A stretch of 64,000 nucleotides of DNA. It comes from Azospira restricta (GTDB lineage: Bacteria; Pseudomonadota; Gammaproteobacteria; Burkholderiales; Rhodocyclaceae). The stretch covers positions 1,993,501-2,057,500 of the forward strand of contig NZ_CP064781.1 of NCBI RefSeq assembly GCF_016858125.1. The letters run 5' to 3'. The notes under the pieces were generated by a model. The model ran no database searches. It was given only the letters and a program-made list of their open reading frames with translations, and had not been told where the DNA came from. The translations under genes were made by a program, and so were the position numbers. Shown in pieces: positions 25,025-32,905 of this stretch (position 1 is its first letter; each line of letters starts with the position of its first letter).

Positions 25025-27378
25025 GATTGTCCTCCCAGCCGCGCGCGTTTCAGCAGCGCCGAATTGACCACCACCGACAAGGAGGAGAGGGCCATCGCCG
25101 CGGCGGCGATGATCGGGTTGAGCAGGCCGAAGGCGGCGACCGGCAGGCCGACGGTGTTGTAGATGAAGGCCCAGAACAGGTTCTGCTTGATCTTCCGCAT
25201 CGTCGCGCGCGACAGGCGGATCGCGGTGACCACGTCGCCGACGTCGTCGCGGATCAGGATGATGCCGCCGGTTTCCTTGGCGACGTCGGAGCCGGAGCCG
25301 ATGGCGATGCCGATGTCGGCGGTGGCCAGCGCCGGCGCGTCGTTGACGCCGTCGCCGACCATCGCCACGCACTGGCCCTGCGCCTTCAGCCCGGCGATCG
25401 TCTGCGCCTTCGTTTCCGGCAGCACCTCGGCGATCACCTCGCTGATGCCGAGCGTTCTGGCGATCGTGTCGGCGGTGCGGCGGTTGTCGCCGGTGAGCAT
25501 GACCACGCGCACGCCTTCGCCGGTGAGCGCGGCGACCGCGGCGGCGGCCTCCGGCTTCAGCGTGTCGGCGACGGCGACGATGCCGGCGAGCGCGCCGTCG
25601 ACGGCGACCAGCATCGCCGTCTTCCCCTCCGCCTCACAGCGTGCCAGCGCCGCTTCGGCCGGCGCGGTATCGAGGCCGGCGCCGGCCAGCAGCCGGCGGT
25701 TGCCGAGCAGCACCGCATGCCCGTCGACCTCGCCCTTGACGCCCTGGCCGGGGATGGCGACGAAGTCGCTGGCTGCCGGCAGCGCGATGCCGCGGTGCCG
25801 CGCGCCGCGCACGATCGCTTCGCCGAGCGGGTGCTCGGAGCCGGCTTCGAGCGCGGCGGCGAGCCGCAGCAGTTCGTCCTCGGGCAGTGCGCCGAAGGCG
25901 ACGAGGTCGGTCAGCGCCGGCTCGCCGCGCGTCAGCGTGCCGGTCTTGTCGAAGACGACGGTGGTCAGCGCCTCGGCGCGTTCGAGCACCTCGCCGCCGC
26001 GGATCAGGATGCCGGCCTCGGCGCCCTTGCCGACGCCGACCATCAGCGCCGCCGGCGTCGCGATGCCGAGCGCGCACGGGCAGGCGATGATGAGCACGGC
26101 GATGAAGGCGAGCAGCCCCTGCGGGAAGTTGCCGAGTGCCCACCAGCCGAGAAAGGCGGCGACCGCGATGGCGACCACCGCCGGTACGAAGTAGCCGGTG
26201 ACGCGGTCGGCGAGGCGCTGGATCTGCGCCGAGCTGGCCTGCGCGTCCTCGACCAGCTTGATGATCTGCGCCAGCGCGGTGTCGGCACCGACCTTGGTGG
26301 CGCGGAAAGCGAAGGCGCCGCTGCGGTTCAGCGTGCCGCCGATCACCGCGCTGCCGGGCGCCTTGTCGACCGGCATCGACTCGCCGGTGAGCATCGACTC
26401 GTCGACCGCCGAGCGGCCGTCGGTCACCTCACCGTCGGTCGCGATCTTCTCGCCCGGGCGCACCCGCACCGTCTCGCCGACCATCACCGATTCGGCCGGC
26501 ACCTCCATCTCGACGCCGTCGCGGACGACGTGCGCGGTCGCCGGCTTCAGGTCGAGCAGCTTCCTGACCGCCGCGGAGGAGCGCTTCTTGATCAGCTCCT
26601 CCATGTAGCGGCCGAGCAGCACGAAGGCGATGATCACCGCCGATACCTCGAAATAGACGTCGCGCTCCTCGACCTTGACCGGCAGCACCTCGGGGAAGAA
26701 CAGCACGGCGACGCTGTACAGGTAGGCGACCGTCGTGCCGAGCGCGATCAGGAAGTCCATGTTGATGCGCCGCGCGCGCACCGCCGTCCAGGCGCCCGTA
26801 TAGAAGCTCCAGCCGCCGATGAACTGTACCGGCGTGACCAGCAGGAACAGCCACATGCCCCAGGTGAACCACGGCAGCGCCGGGATCGGCGCCCAGGTGA
26901 CGAGGGTGGCGCCGGTGGCCAGCGCCAGGAAGGCACCGGCACGCAGCGCGGCGAGCGCGAGCACGCCGGTGAGCGCGATGGCGACGCGCGTACGCATCGA
27001 TTTCAGCTCGGCCTCCGGCGCCTCGAAGGTGCGCTGGCAACCGACGCTGCAGAAATAGTAGCTGCGGCCGGCGCGCTCGGTCTTCAGCGCGGTGGCCTTG
27101 TCGACGACCATGCCGCAGATCGGGTCCTTGGCCATTTCCTTGCCGGCCGGGGGCGCGACGGGCATCGCCGCCGGCACGGCGGTGTGGACGTGCGCGGCGC
27201 CATGGGCGTGGTGATGCGCATGCGCCGGCGCCGGCTGGCCGGCATAGGCCGCCGGGTCGACCTGGAACTTCGCCAGGCAATGGGGCGAGCAGAAGTGGTA
27301 GTGCTGCCCGGCGAACTCGGCGTGGCCGGCCGCCGTGCGCTCGTCGACCTGCATGCCGCAGACGGGATCGGTGCTCAT
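25021..27378 (-). CDS. copA: Copper-exporting P1B-type ATPase with two YHS domains
   Basis: 785 residues. Instead of N-terminal HMA domains there are two YHS/TRASH metal-binding domains (DPVCGMQVDERT near 4 and DPICGMVVDKAT near 85), joined by a His-rich linker. Next come eight TM helices with the CPC motif (ACPCAL, about 430-435), the phosphorylation motif DKTGT (about 475) and MVGDGVNDAPAL. The late helices carry YNTVGLP and MALSSLSVVVNS, matching the Cu(I) group. It pumps Cu(I) to the periplasm. GGGAGAAG precedes the ATG. Confidence 0.92.
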   Translation of the reverse strand: MSTDPVCGMQVDERTAAGHAEFAGQHYHFCSPHCLAKFQVDPAAYAGQPAPAHAHHHAHGAAHVHTAVPAAMPVAPPAGKEMAKDPICGMVVDKATALKTERAGRSYYFCSVGCQRTFEAPEAELKSMRTRVAIALTGVLALAALRAGAFLALATGATLVTWAPIPALPWFTWGMWLFLLVTPVQFIGGWSFYTGAWTAVRARRINMDFLIALGTTVAYLYSVAVLFFPEVLPVKVEERDVYFEVSAVIIAFVLLGRYMEELIKKRSSAAVRKLLDLKPATAHVVRDGVEMEVPAESVMVGETVRVRPGEKIATDGEVTDGRSAVDESMLTGESMPVDKAPGSAVIGGTLNRSGAFAFRATKVGADTALAQIIKLVEDAQASSAQIQRLADRVTGYFVPAVVAIAVAAFLGWWALGNFPQGLLAFIAVLIIACPCALGIATPAALMVGVGKGAEAGILIRGGEVLERAEALTTVVFDKTGTLTRGEPALTDLVAFGALPEDELLRLAAALEAGSEHPLGEAIVRGARHRGIALPAASDFVAIPGQGVKGEVDGHAVLLGNRRLLAGAGLDTAPAEAALARCEAEGKTAMLVAVDGALAGIVAVADTLKPEAAAAVAALTGEGVRVVMLTGDNRRTADTIARTLGISEVIAEVLPETKAQTIAGLKAQGQCVAMVGDGVNDAPALATADIGIAIGSGSDVAKETGGIILIRDDVGDVVTAIRLSRATMRKIKQNLFWAFIYNTVGLPVAAFGLLNPIIAAAAMALSSLSVVVNSALLKRARLGGQS

Positions 27379-27406
27379 CTTCTTCTCCCCCTTCCGTTCG
27401 TGCTGC

Positions 27407-28186
27407 CTACGGGGCGCCGCCGGGCAGCGCGACGGCGCTGCACTTCAGCGTGACCATCTCGCGCAGCGTCGCCTCCTCGGCGAGAAAGGCGTCGACCGCC
27501 AGCGGGTCGAACTGCGTGCCGGCGAGGCGGACGATTTCCCGCTGCGCCGCGTCGAACGGCAGCGCCTTGCGATAGCTGCGGTCGGAGGTCATCGCGTCGA
27601 GCGTGTCGATCACGGCGAACAGGCGCGCGCCGAGCGCTATCTCGTCGCCCTTCAGCCCGCGCGGGTAGCCGCCGCCGTCGAAACGCTCCTCGTGGCAGCG
27701 CACCAGTTCGGCCGCCGCCGTCATCTCCGGCAGCCTGGCGACGATCTGCCAGCCGCAGTCGACATGGCTGCGCATCACCGTCCACTCCGCATCGCTCAGC
27801 CGGTCCTCCTTGAGCAGGATGGCGTCGGGAACGCCGATCTTGCCGATGTCGTGCAGCAGCGCGCCCCAGTAGATCTGGCGCAGCGCCGCCGGCTCGGCGA
27901 CCAGGCGGCGCGCCAGCACCTGCGTGTGGCAGGCGACGCGCCGCGAATGCAGGCCGGTTTCGTGCTCGCGCAGATCCAGCGTTTCGGTCAGCGCCTCGAC
28001 GAAGCGCGCGTAGAGCTGCTCCGTTGCCGCCGCCGTCGGCGCCGGCAAGCGGCGGTCGAGCAGGCAGGCTTCGCAGCAGTAGCCGTCCGCTTCGGCGATG
28101 TAGCGCCGCGACGCCGAGCGCGTGCCGCAGCAGGCGCATGCGGCGCCCGTCGCGACGGCAGTGCGGTTGTCGGCAAGGCCTACCAT
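27407..28186 (-). CDS. HD-GYP-type protein with N-terminal Cys cluster
   Basis: 259 residues from the ATG at 28184-28186; AAGGGAG lies 9 bases before it, against 0 bases for the ATG at 28195. A Zn-ribbon-like start has Cys17, 19, 20 and Cys37, 38, 41 (CxxC...CxxC). An HD-GYP domain (about 60-225) has HETGLHSRR, LLHDIGKIG (His111-Asp112), SHVDCGW, CHEERFDGGGYP and DTLDAMTSDRSY. HD-GYP proteins hydrolyse c-di-GMP. The first His of the usual HHExxDGxGYP is Cys163, so activity is uncertain. It lies between the Met-rich protein and copA, suggesting a metal-linked signal. Confidence 0.82.
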   Translation of the reverse strand: MVGLADNRTAVATGAACACCGTRSASRRYIAEADGYCCEACLLDRRLPAPTAAATEQLYARFVEALTETLDLREHETGLHSRRVACHTQVLARRLVAEPAALRQIYWGALLHDIGKIGVPDAILLKEDRLSDAEWTVMRSHVDCGWQIVARLPEMTAAAELVRCHEERFDGGGYPRGLKGDEIALGARLFAVIDTLDAMTSDRSYRKALPFDAAQREIVRLAGTQFDPLAVDAFLAEEATLREMVTLKCSAVALPGGAP

Positions 28187-28234
28187 GCTGCGCATCTCCC
28201 TTCGCCGCGCACGATGCCCCGGCGCCGTCGCCGG

Positions 28235-28810
28235 CTAGCGGGGCGCGGCGCCTTCCTGCATGGCCTGATGCTGGAGCATCTGCTCCATCATCATCTGCAT
28301 CATGTCCATGCGCATTTCCATCATGCCGGCGCCGCTGCCCATCATCGGGCAATCCATCATCATCATGCCGCCGCCGGCACCGCCGCCGGCCGGGCCCGGG
28401 GCTTCGCCCATGCCGCCCCGGCCGGCGCCCATGCCCATCATCATGCCGCCGCCCATGCCGCCCATCTCGCGCATCATGTCCATGGCGTCGGTCATCGCCT
28501 GCATGTGCTCGTGCATGAGCTGCTGCCGTTCGGCGGGGTCGGTCGCTTTCCGGGCGCGGGCCATCAGGTCCTGCGCCTTGTTCAGCTGCTCCTTCGCCTT
28601 TGCCGCCTGCGGCGGTACCGCGGCGGGCTTCGCTGCCGGCTTGGCGGCCGGCTTGGCGGCGGGTTTGGGCACGGCCTTGTCGGCGGGCTTCTGCTCGGCC
28701 GGCTTGGCGGCCGGCGCGGCCTGGTCGGGGTGGTGGGCGTCCACGGCGAACGCCGGCGCCGCCAGCAACGCCAGCGCCACGGCGGGGAGCAGGCAATCGA
28801 TGCGTTTCAT
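28235..28810 (-). CDS. Met-rich exported protein with Ala-Lys-Pro repeats
   Basis: 191 residues. A signal peptide (1-22) is followed by a low-complexity AKPAAKPAAKP linker (about 33-65). A helical segment (PPQAAKAKEQLNKAQDLMAR) precedes a C-terminal half with more than 30 methionines in clusters such as GMGGGMMMGMG and MRMDMMQMMMEQM. Such Met clusters bind Cu(I) in other periplasmic copper proteins; that role is inferred here. It is the second gene of the copA unit. The start has GGAGG upstream. Confidence 0.65.
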   Translation of the reverse strand: MKRIDCLLPAVALALLAAPAFAVDAHHPDQAAPAAKPAEQKPADKAVPKPAAKPAAKPAAKPAAVPPQAAKAKEQLNKAQDLMARARKATDPAERQQLMHEHMQAMTDAMDMMREMGGMGGGMMMGMGAGRGGMGEAPGPAGGGAGGGMMMMDCPMMGSGAGMMEMRMDMMQMMMEQMLQHQAMQEGAAPR

Positions 28811-28869
28811 GGTGTGACCTCCTGTCTCGGCACGGGCGGGCGGCAGCCGCCGGCGTGGGAAATGGCGCG

Positions 28870-29100
28870 CTACTGCTTGCCGTCGCGCGGATGGAGATGG
28901 AGCGCGCGGTTCTTTCTCGGGTCGGGCTTCGCCGGGTCCGCGGCGGCGCGCTTCTGCGGCACGCCGGTCTTCTCCTCGACGTGGGAGTGCATCTTGGCGG
29001 GCGCGGCTTCGGTCCTGGCGGGCTTGTCCGCCTCGGCGGCGAAGCCCGGCAGCGCGAAGGCGGCGGCGAGAAGGGCAGTGGCGACGAATGTCGGTTTCAT
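28870..29100 (-). CDS. Small exported basic protein heading the copA operon
   Basis: 76 residues. A signal peptide (MKPTFVATALLAAAFALPGFA) precedes a short charged mature part with KMHSHVEEKTGVPQ and HLHPRDGKQ. I know no family. The shared CusR-like box lies 89 bases upstream, so this is the first gene of the unit running to 22860. GGAGG lies upstream of the ATG. Confidence 0.55.
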   Translation of the reverse strand: MKPTFVATALLAAAFALPGFAAEADKPARTEAAPAKMHSHVEEKTGVPQKRAAADPAKPDPRKNRALHLHPRDGKQ

Positions 29101-29188
29101 GGCGGAACCTCCGTGAGCGGGTGGAAGACTTTCTGCGGCCGTTGCACCCAAGATAGATGCCAAGCGCTGTCGTCGCCATGACCTTCCG

Positions 29189-29204
29189 ATTACATTTTCG
29201 TCAG
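29189..29204 (-). promoter_or_regulatory. CusR/CopR-like box C (copA unit)
   Basis: Minus-strand CTGACGAAAATGTAAT. The same motif occurs twice more, at 36750 and 37474. It is close to the CTGACA-n5-GTAAT pattern I recall for CopR/CzcR-type boxes. It overlaps the cusA stop codon and lies 89 bases before the first gene of the copA unit. Confidence 0.65.
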
Positions 29205-32200
29205 CTTCCTTCGTGCCCGCGCGCCAGCCGCCATTCCTTGACCAGCGCGTAGATCGCCGGGATCACGGCGAGCGTCAGCACCGTCGACGAGATCATGCCG
29301 CCGACCATCGGCGCGGCGATGCGGCGCATCACCTCGGAGCCGGCGCCGGTCCCCCACATGATCGGCAACAGGCCGGCCATGATCGCGACGACGGTCATCA
29401 TCTTCGGCCGCACGCGCTCGACGGCGCCTTCCATCACCGCCGCGTAGAGGTCGGCGAGGTTCGGCGCGCGGTTCGTCGCGTTGCAGCGCGCCTTCGTTTC
29501 CTCCCAGGCGTGGTCGAGGTAGATCAGCATGACCACGCCGGTCTCGGCGGCGACGCCGGCGAGCGCGATGAAGCCGACGGCGACCGCCACCGACAGGTTG
29601 TAGCCGAGCGCCCACATCAGCCAGACGCCGCCGACCAGCGCGAAGGGCACCGAGAGCATGACGATGAAGGTCTCGGTCAGCCGCTTGAAGTTGAGGTAGA
29701 GCAGCAGGAAGATGGTCAAGAGCGTCACCGGGATCACCACCTTCATCTTGGCGATGGCGCGCTCGAGGTACTCGAACTGGCCGCTCCAGGCGATGTAGTA
29801 GCCGGGCGGGAACTTGACCTGCTCGGCGACCGCCTTCTTGGCGTCGGCGACGTAGCCGCCGATGTCGCGGTCGCGGATGTCGACGTAGATGTAGGCCGAC
29901 AGCAGCGCGTTCTCGGTGCGGATGCCGGGCGCGCCCTTGGCCACCTCGACCCGGGCCAGCTGGCCGAGCGGAATCATCGCGCCGTCCATGGTCGGCACCA
30001 GCACCTCGCGCGCGATGCGCTGCGGGTCGCTGCGCAGCTCGCGCGGGTAGCGCACGGTCACCGCGAAGCGCTCGCGGCCCTCGACCGTGGTCGTCACCAT
30101 CTCGCCGCCGAGCGCGGCGGCGATCACGTCCTGCAGCTCGCCGACGGCCAGCCCGTAGCGCGCCAGCTGCGCGCGGTCGGGCTCGATGTTCAGGTAGAAG
30201 CCGCCGGTGATGCGCTCGGCGAAGGCGCTGCTGGTGCCCGGCACGGCCTTGACGACGGCCTCGATCTCCTTCGCCAGCCGCTCCATCTCGGCCAGGTCCT
30301 TGCCGAAGACCTTGATCCCGATCGGCGTGCGGATGCCGGTCGACAGCATGTCGATGCGCGCCTTGATCGGCATCGTCCACGAGTTGGCGATGCCCGGGAA
30401 CTGCAGCGCCTTGTCCAGCTCGGCGATCAGCTGGTCGATGTTCATGCCCGGTCGCCATTCGGACTCCGGCTTGAGGTTGATCACCGTCTCGAACATCTCG
30501 GTCGGCGCCGGGTCGGTCGCGGTGTTGGCGCGCCCGGCCTTGCCGTAGACCGAGGCCACCTCGGGAAAACTCTTGATGATCTTGTTCTGCGTCTGCAGCA
30601 CCTCGGCGGCCTTGGTGATCGACATCCCGGGCAGCGAGGCCGGCATGTAGAAGAGGGTCCCTTCGTTCAAGGTCGGCATGAATTCGGAGCCGAGTCGCGT
30701 CGCCGGGTAGATCGACGCGGCCAGCGCCAGCACGGCGAGCAGGATCGTCGTCTTCTTGAAGCGCATGACGGCGGTGATGATCGGCCGGTAGCCCCAGATC
30801 AGGAAGCGGTTCACCGGGTTCTTCGCCTCCGGCAGGATGCGGCCGCGGACGAAGAACAGCATCAGCACCGGCACCAGCGTCACCGACAAGAGCGCGGCGC
30901 CGGCCATGGCGAAGGTCTTGGTCCAGGCCAGCGGCGCGAACAGGCGCCCTTCCTGCGCCTCCAGCGTGAATACCGGGAGGAAGGAGACGGTGATGATCAA
31001 CAGCGAGAAGAACAGCGCCGGGCCGACCTCGCGGCAGGCCTGCAGCAGCGCCGCCGTGCGCGCGGTGCCGTCGTGCTCGGGCGGCAGGCGTTCGAGGTGC
31101 TTGTGCGCGTTCTCGATCATCACGATCGCCGCGTCGATCATCGCGCCGATCGCGATGGCGATGCCGCCCAGGCTCATCAGGTTCGAGTTCATGCCGAGCG
31201 CGCGCATGGCGATGAAGGCGATCAGCACGCCGACCGGCAGCATCAGGATGGCGACCAGCGCGCTCCTGACGTGCAGCAGGAAGACGATGCACACCAGCGC
31301 GACGATCAGGCTTTCCTCGATCAGCGTCGTCTTCAGCGTGTCGATCGCGCGGTGGATCAGCTCGGAGCGGTCGTAGACGGTCTCCACCGACACGCCTTCG
31401 GGCAGGCCGGACGAGACCTCGGCAATCTTGTCCCTGACGTTGTGGATGACCTCCAGCGCGTTCTGCCCGTAGCGCGCCATGACGATGCCGGAGACCACCT
31501 CGCCGTCGCCGTTGAGCTCGGTCAGGCCGCGCCGCTCGTCCGGCGCGAGTTCGACGCGGGCGATGTCGCGCACCAGCACCGGCGTGCCTTTCTCGGCCTT
31601 CACCACCAGCTGCTCGAGGTCCGCCTTGCCGCGCAGGTAGCCCTTGCCGCGTACCATGTACTCGGTCTCGGCCATCTCGACGACGCGGCCGCCGACGTCG
31701 CGGTTCGAGTCGCGGATCGCCTGCGCCACCTTCGCCAGCGGCACGCCGTAGGCGCGCAGCTTAACCGGGTCGACGGTGACCTGGTAGGTCTGCACGAAGC
31801 CGCCGATCGACGCCACCTCGGCGACGCCGTGCGCCTTGGTCAGCTGGTAGCGCAGGAACCAGTCCTGGATCGTGCGCAGTTCGGCCAGCGTCTTTTCCCT
31901 GGCGACCAGCGCGTACTGGTAGACCCAGCCGACGCCGGTGGCGTCCGGGCCGATCTGCGGCGTGACGCCCTTCGGCAGGCGGCCGGCGGCGAAGTTGAGG
32001 TATTCGAGCACGCGCGAGCGCGCCCAGTAGATGTCGGTGCCGTCCTCGAAGATGATGTAGACGAAGGAGGCGCCGAAGAACGAGAAGCCGCGCACCACCT
32101 TCGACTTCGGCACCGACAGCATCGCCGTCGTCAGCGGGTAGGTGACCTGGTCCTCGACCACCTGCGGCGCCTGCCCCGGATACTCCGTGTAGACGATCAC

Positions 32201-32338
32201 CTGCACGTCGGAGAGGTCGGGCAGCGCATCGATCGGCGTCCTGAGCACGGCGAAGATGCCGGCCAGCACGACGAACAGCGTGGCCAGGAGGACGAGGAAG
32301 CGGTTGCGGCCGGACCAATCAATGACGGCGTTCAGCAT
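29201..32338 (-). CDS. cusA: Cu(I)/Ag(I) RND efflux pump, inner-membrane subunit
   Basis: 1045 residues with a full RND layout. TM4 carries AIGAMIDAAIVMIEN (about 395-410), the AIGxxxDAAxxxIEN signature of the monovalent-metal HME group. The Met-rich entry region MPTLNEGTLFYMPASLPGM (about residue 555-575) matches the CusA methionine relay. It extrudes Cu(I)/Ag(I) from periplasm and cytoplasm through CusB and CusC. It is the last gene of its unit; its start is overlapped by 7 bases by the DUF559 gene, which interrupts the normal cusB-cusA junction. Confidence 0.94.
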   Translation of the reverse strand: MLNAVIDWSGRNRFLVLLATLFVVLAGIFAVLRTPIDALPDLSDVQVIVYTEYPGQAPQVVEDQVTYPLTTAMLSVPKSKVVRGFSFFGASFVYIIFEDGTDIYWARSRVLEYLNFAAGRLPKGVTPQIGPDATGVGWVYQYALVAREKTLAELRTIQDWFLRYQLTKAHGVAEVASIGGFVQTYQVTVDPVKLRAYGVPLAKVAQAIRDSNRDVGGRVVEMAETEYMVRGKGYLRGKADLEQLVVKAEKGTPVLVRDIARVELAPDERRGLTELNGDGEVVSGIVMARYGQNALEVIHNVRDKIAEVSSGLPEGVSVETVYDRSELIHRAIDTLKTTLIEESLIVALVCIVFLLHVRSALVAILMLPVGVLIAFIAMRALGMNSNLMSLGGIAIAIGAMIDAAIVMIENAHKHLERLPPEHDGTARTAALLQACREVGPALFFSLLIITVSFLPVFTLEAQEGRLFAPLAWTKTFAMAGAALLSVTLVPVLMLFFVRGRILPEAKNPVNRFLIWGYRPIITAVMRFKKTTILLAVLALAASIYPATRLGSEFMPTLNEGTLFYMPASLPGMSITKAAEVLQTQNKIIKSFPEVASVYGKAGRANTATDPAPTEMFETVINLKPESEWRPGMNIDQLIAELDKALQFPGIANSWTMPIKARIDMLSTGIRTPIGIKVFGKDLAEMERLAKEIEAVVKAVPGTSSAFAERITGGFYLNIEPDRAQLARYGLAVGELQDVIAAALGGEMVTTTVEGRERFAVTVRYPRELRSDPQRIAREVLVPTMDGAMIPLGQLARVEVAKGAPGIRTENALLSAYIYVDIRDRDIGGYVADAKKAVAEQVKFPPGYYIAWSGQFEYLERAIAKMKVVIPVTLLTIFLLLYLNFKRLTETFIVMLSVPFALVGGVWLMWALGYNLSVAVAVGFIALAGVAAETGVVMLIYLDHAWEETKARCNATNRAPNLADLYAAVMEGAVERVRPKMMTVVAIMAGLLPIMWGTGAGSEVMRRIAAPMVGGMISSTVLTLAVIPAIYALVKEWRLARGHEGS

Positions 32339-32829
32339 GGTTCTTTCTCTTGATTGTTGTTGGCCCCCATCCCCCTCCCGGCCTCCCCCTTGAAGGGGGA
32401 GGGGAGCCCCGTATCAACGGCGTGGAATGGTTCTTCTCCCTCCCCTTCAAGGGGAGGGCTGGGGTGGGGATGGGGTTCTTTCGTCAGCGCCAGATGAATC
32501 GCTTCAACCACTGCCTCGATTTCCTGCAATACCTGATTGTTCCAGAAGCGCAGCACGCGAAACCCGGCATTTTCAATCCTCCGATCCCGCCCTGCATCGC
32601 GCTCGCTCTCCAGATGCTGCCCGCCGTCCACCTCGATCACCAGTCGCCGCTCAAGGCAGACGAAATCGAGCACGTAATCCAGAAACGGATGTTGGCGGCG
32701 GAACTTGCAACTGGCGATCTGCCGGCCGCGCAGGCGTTGCCACAGGCGATTCTCGGCGTCGGTCATGTTCTTTCGCAACGATTTCTGACGTTGCTCGTCC
32801 AGAATCGAATGGCTGGTCTGGCCTTTCAT
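32332..32829 (-). CDS. DUF559 (very-short-patch-repair-like) endonuclease-domain protein
   Basis: 165 residues from the ATG at 32827-32829 (an in-frame ATG at 32841 is also possible). The DUF559 core (about 10-118) has MTDAENRLWQRLRGRQ, CKFRRQHPFLDYVLDFVC and LVIEVDGGQH, the PD-(D/E)xK-like site, then VLRFWNNQVL. The tail PHPHPSPPLEGEGEEP and SPFKGEAGRGMG is read from palindromic repeats rather than a protein domain. It sits between cusB and cusA, where a cus operon normally has nothing. It is probably a mobile cassette; its function is unknown. Confidence 0.8.
   Translation of the reverse strand: MKGQTSHSILDEQRQKSLRKNMTDAENRLWQRLRGRQIASCKFRRQHPFLDYVLDFVCLERRLVIEVDGGQHLESERDAGRDRRIENAGFRVLRFWNNQVLQEIEAVVEAIHLALTKEPHPHPSPPLEGEGEEPFHAVDTGLPSPFKGEAGRGMGANNNQEKEPC
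32364..32475. repeat. Palindromic C/G-rich repeats at the 3' side of the DUF559 gene
   Basis: Two copies in opposite orientation. At 32364-32410, CCCCCATCCCC and CTCCCCCTTGAAGGGGGAG; at 32436-32475, CCCTCCCCTTCAAGGGGAGGG-type palindrome and then GGGGTGGGGATGGGG. They encode the odd C-terminus of the DUF559 protein. A third copy flanks its start. Confidence 0.75.
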
Positions 32830-32834
32830 CGATG

Positions 32835-32903
32835 CCCCCATCCCCACCCCGGCCCTCCCCTTGTCCCCCAAGGGGACTTCCTTTGGGGCGAAGGGGAGGG
32901 GGA
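32835..32903. repeat. Palindromic C/G-rich repeat at the 5' side of the DUF559 gene
   Basis: CCCCCATCCCCACCCCGGCC is followed by a CTCCCCTTG...AAGGGGAGGGGG palindrome with an inner CCCCAAGGGG dyad. It fills almost all of the 76 bases between the cusB stop and the DUF559 start, in the same orientation as the copy at 32364. Confidence 0.75.
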
Positions 32904-32905
32904 GA

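Noticed and set aside
29213..32353. 1046-codon open frame on the plus strand opposite cusA
   Set aside because: Antisense shadow; cusA is unambiguous on the other strand.
32364..32475. CRISPR-like repeat cluster near cusA
   Set aside because: The units are palindromic, in opposite orientation and without regular unique spacers; no cas gene is present.
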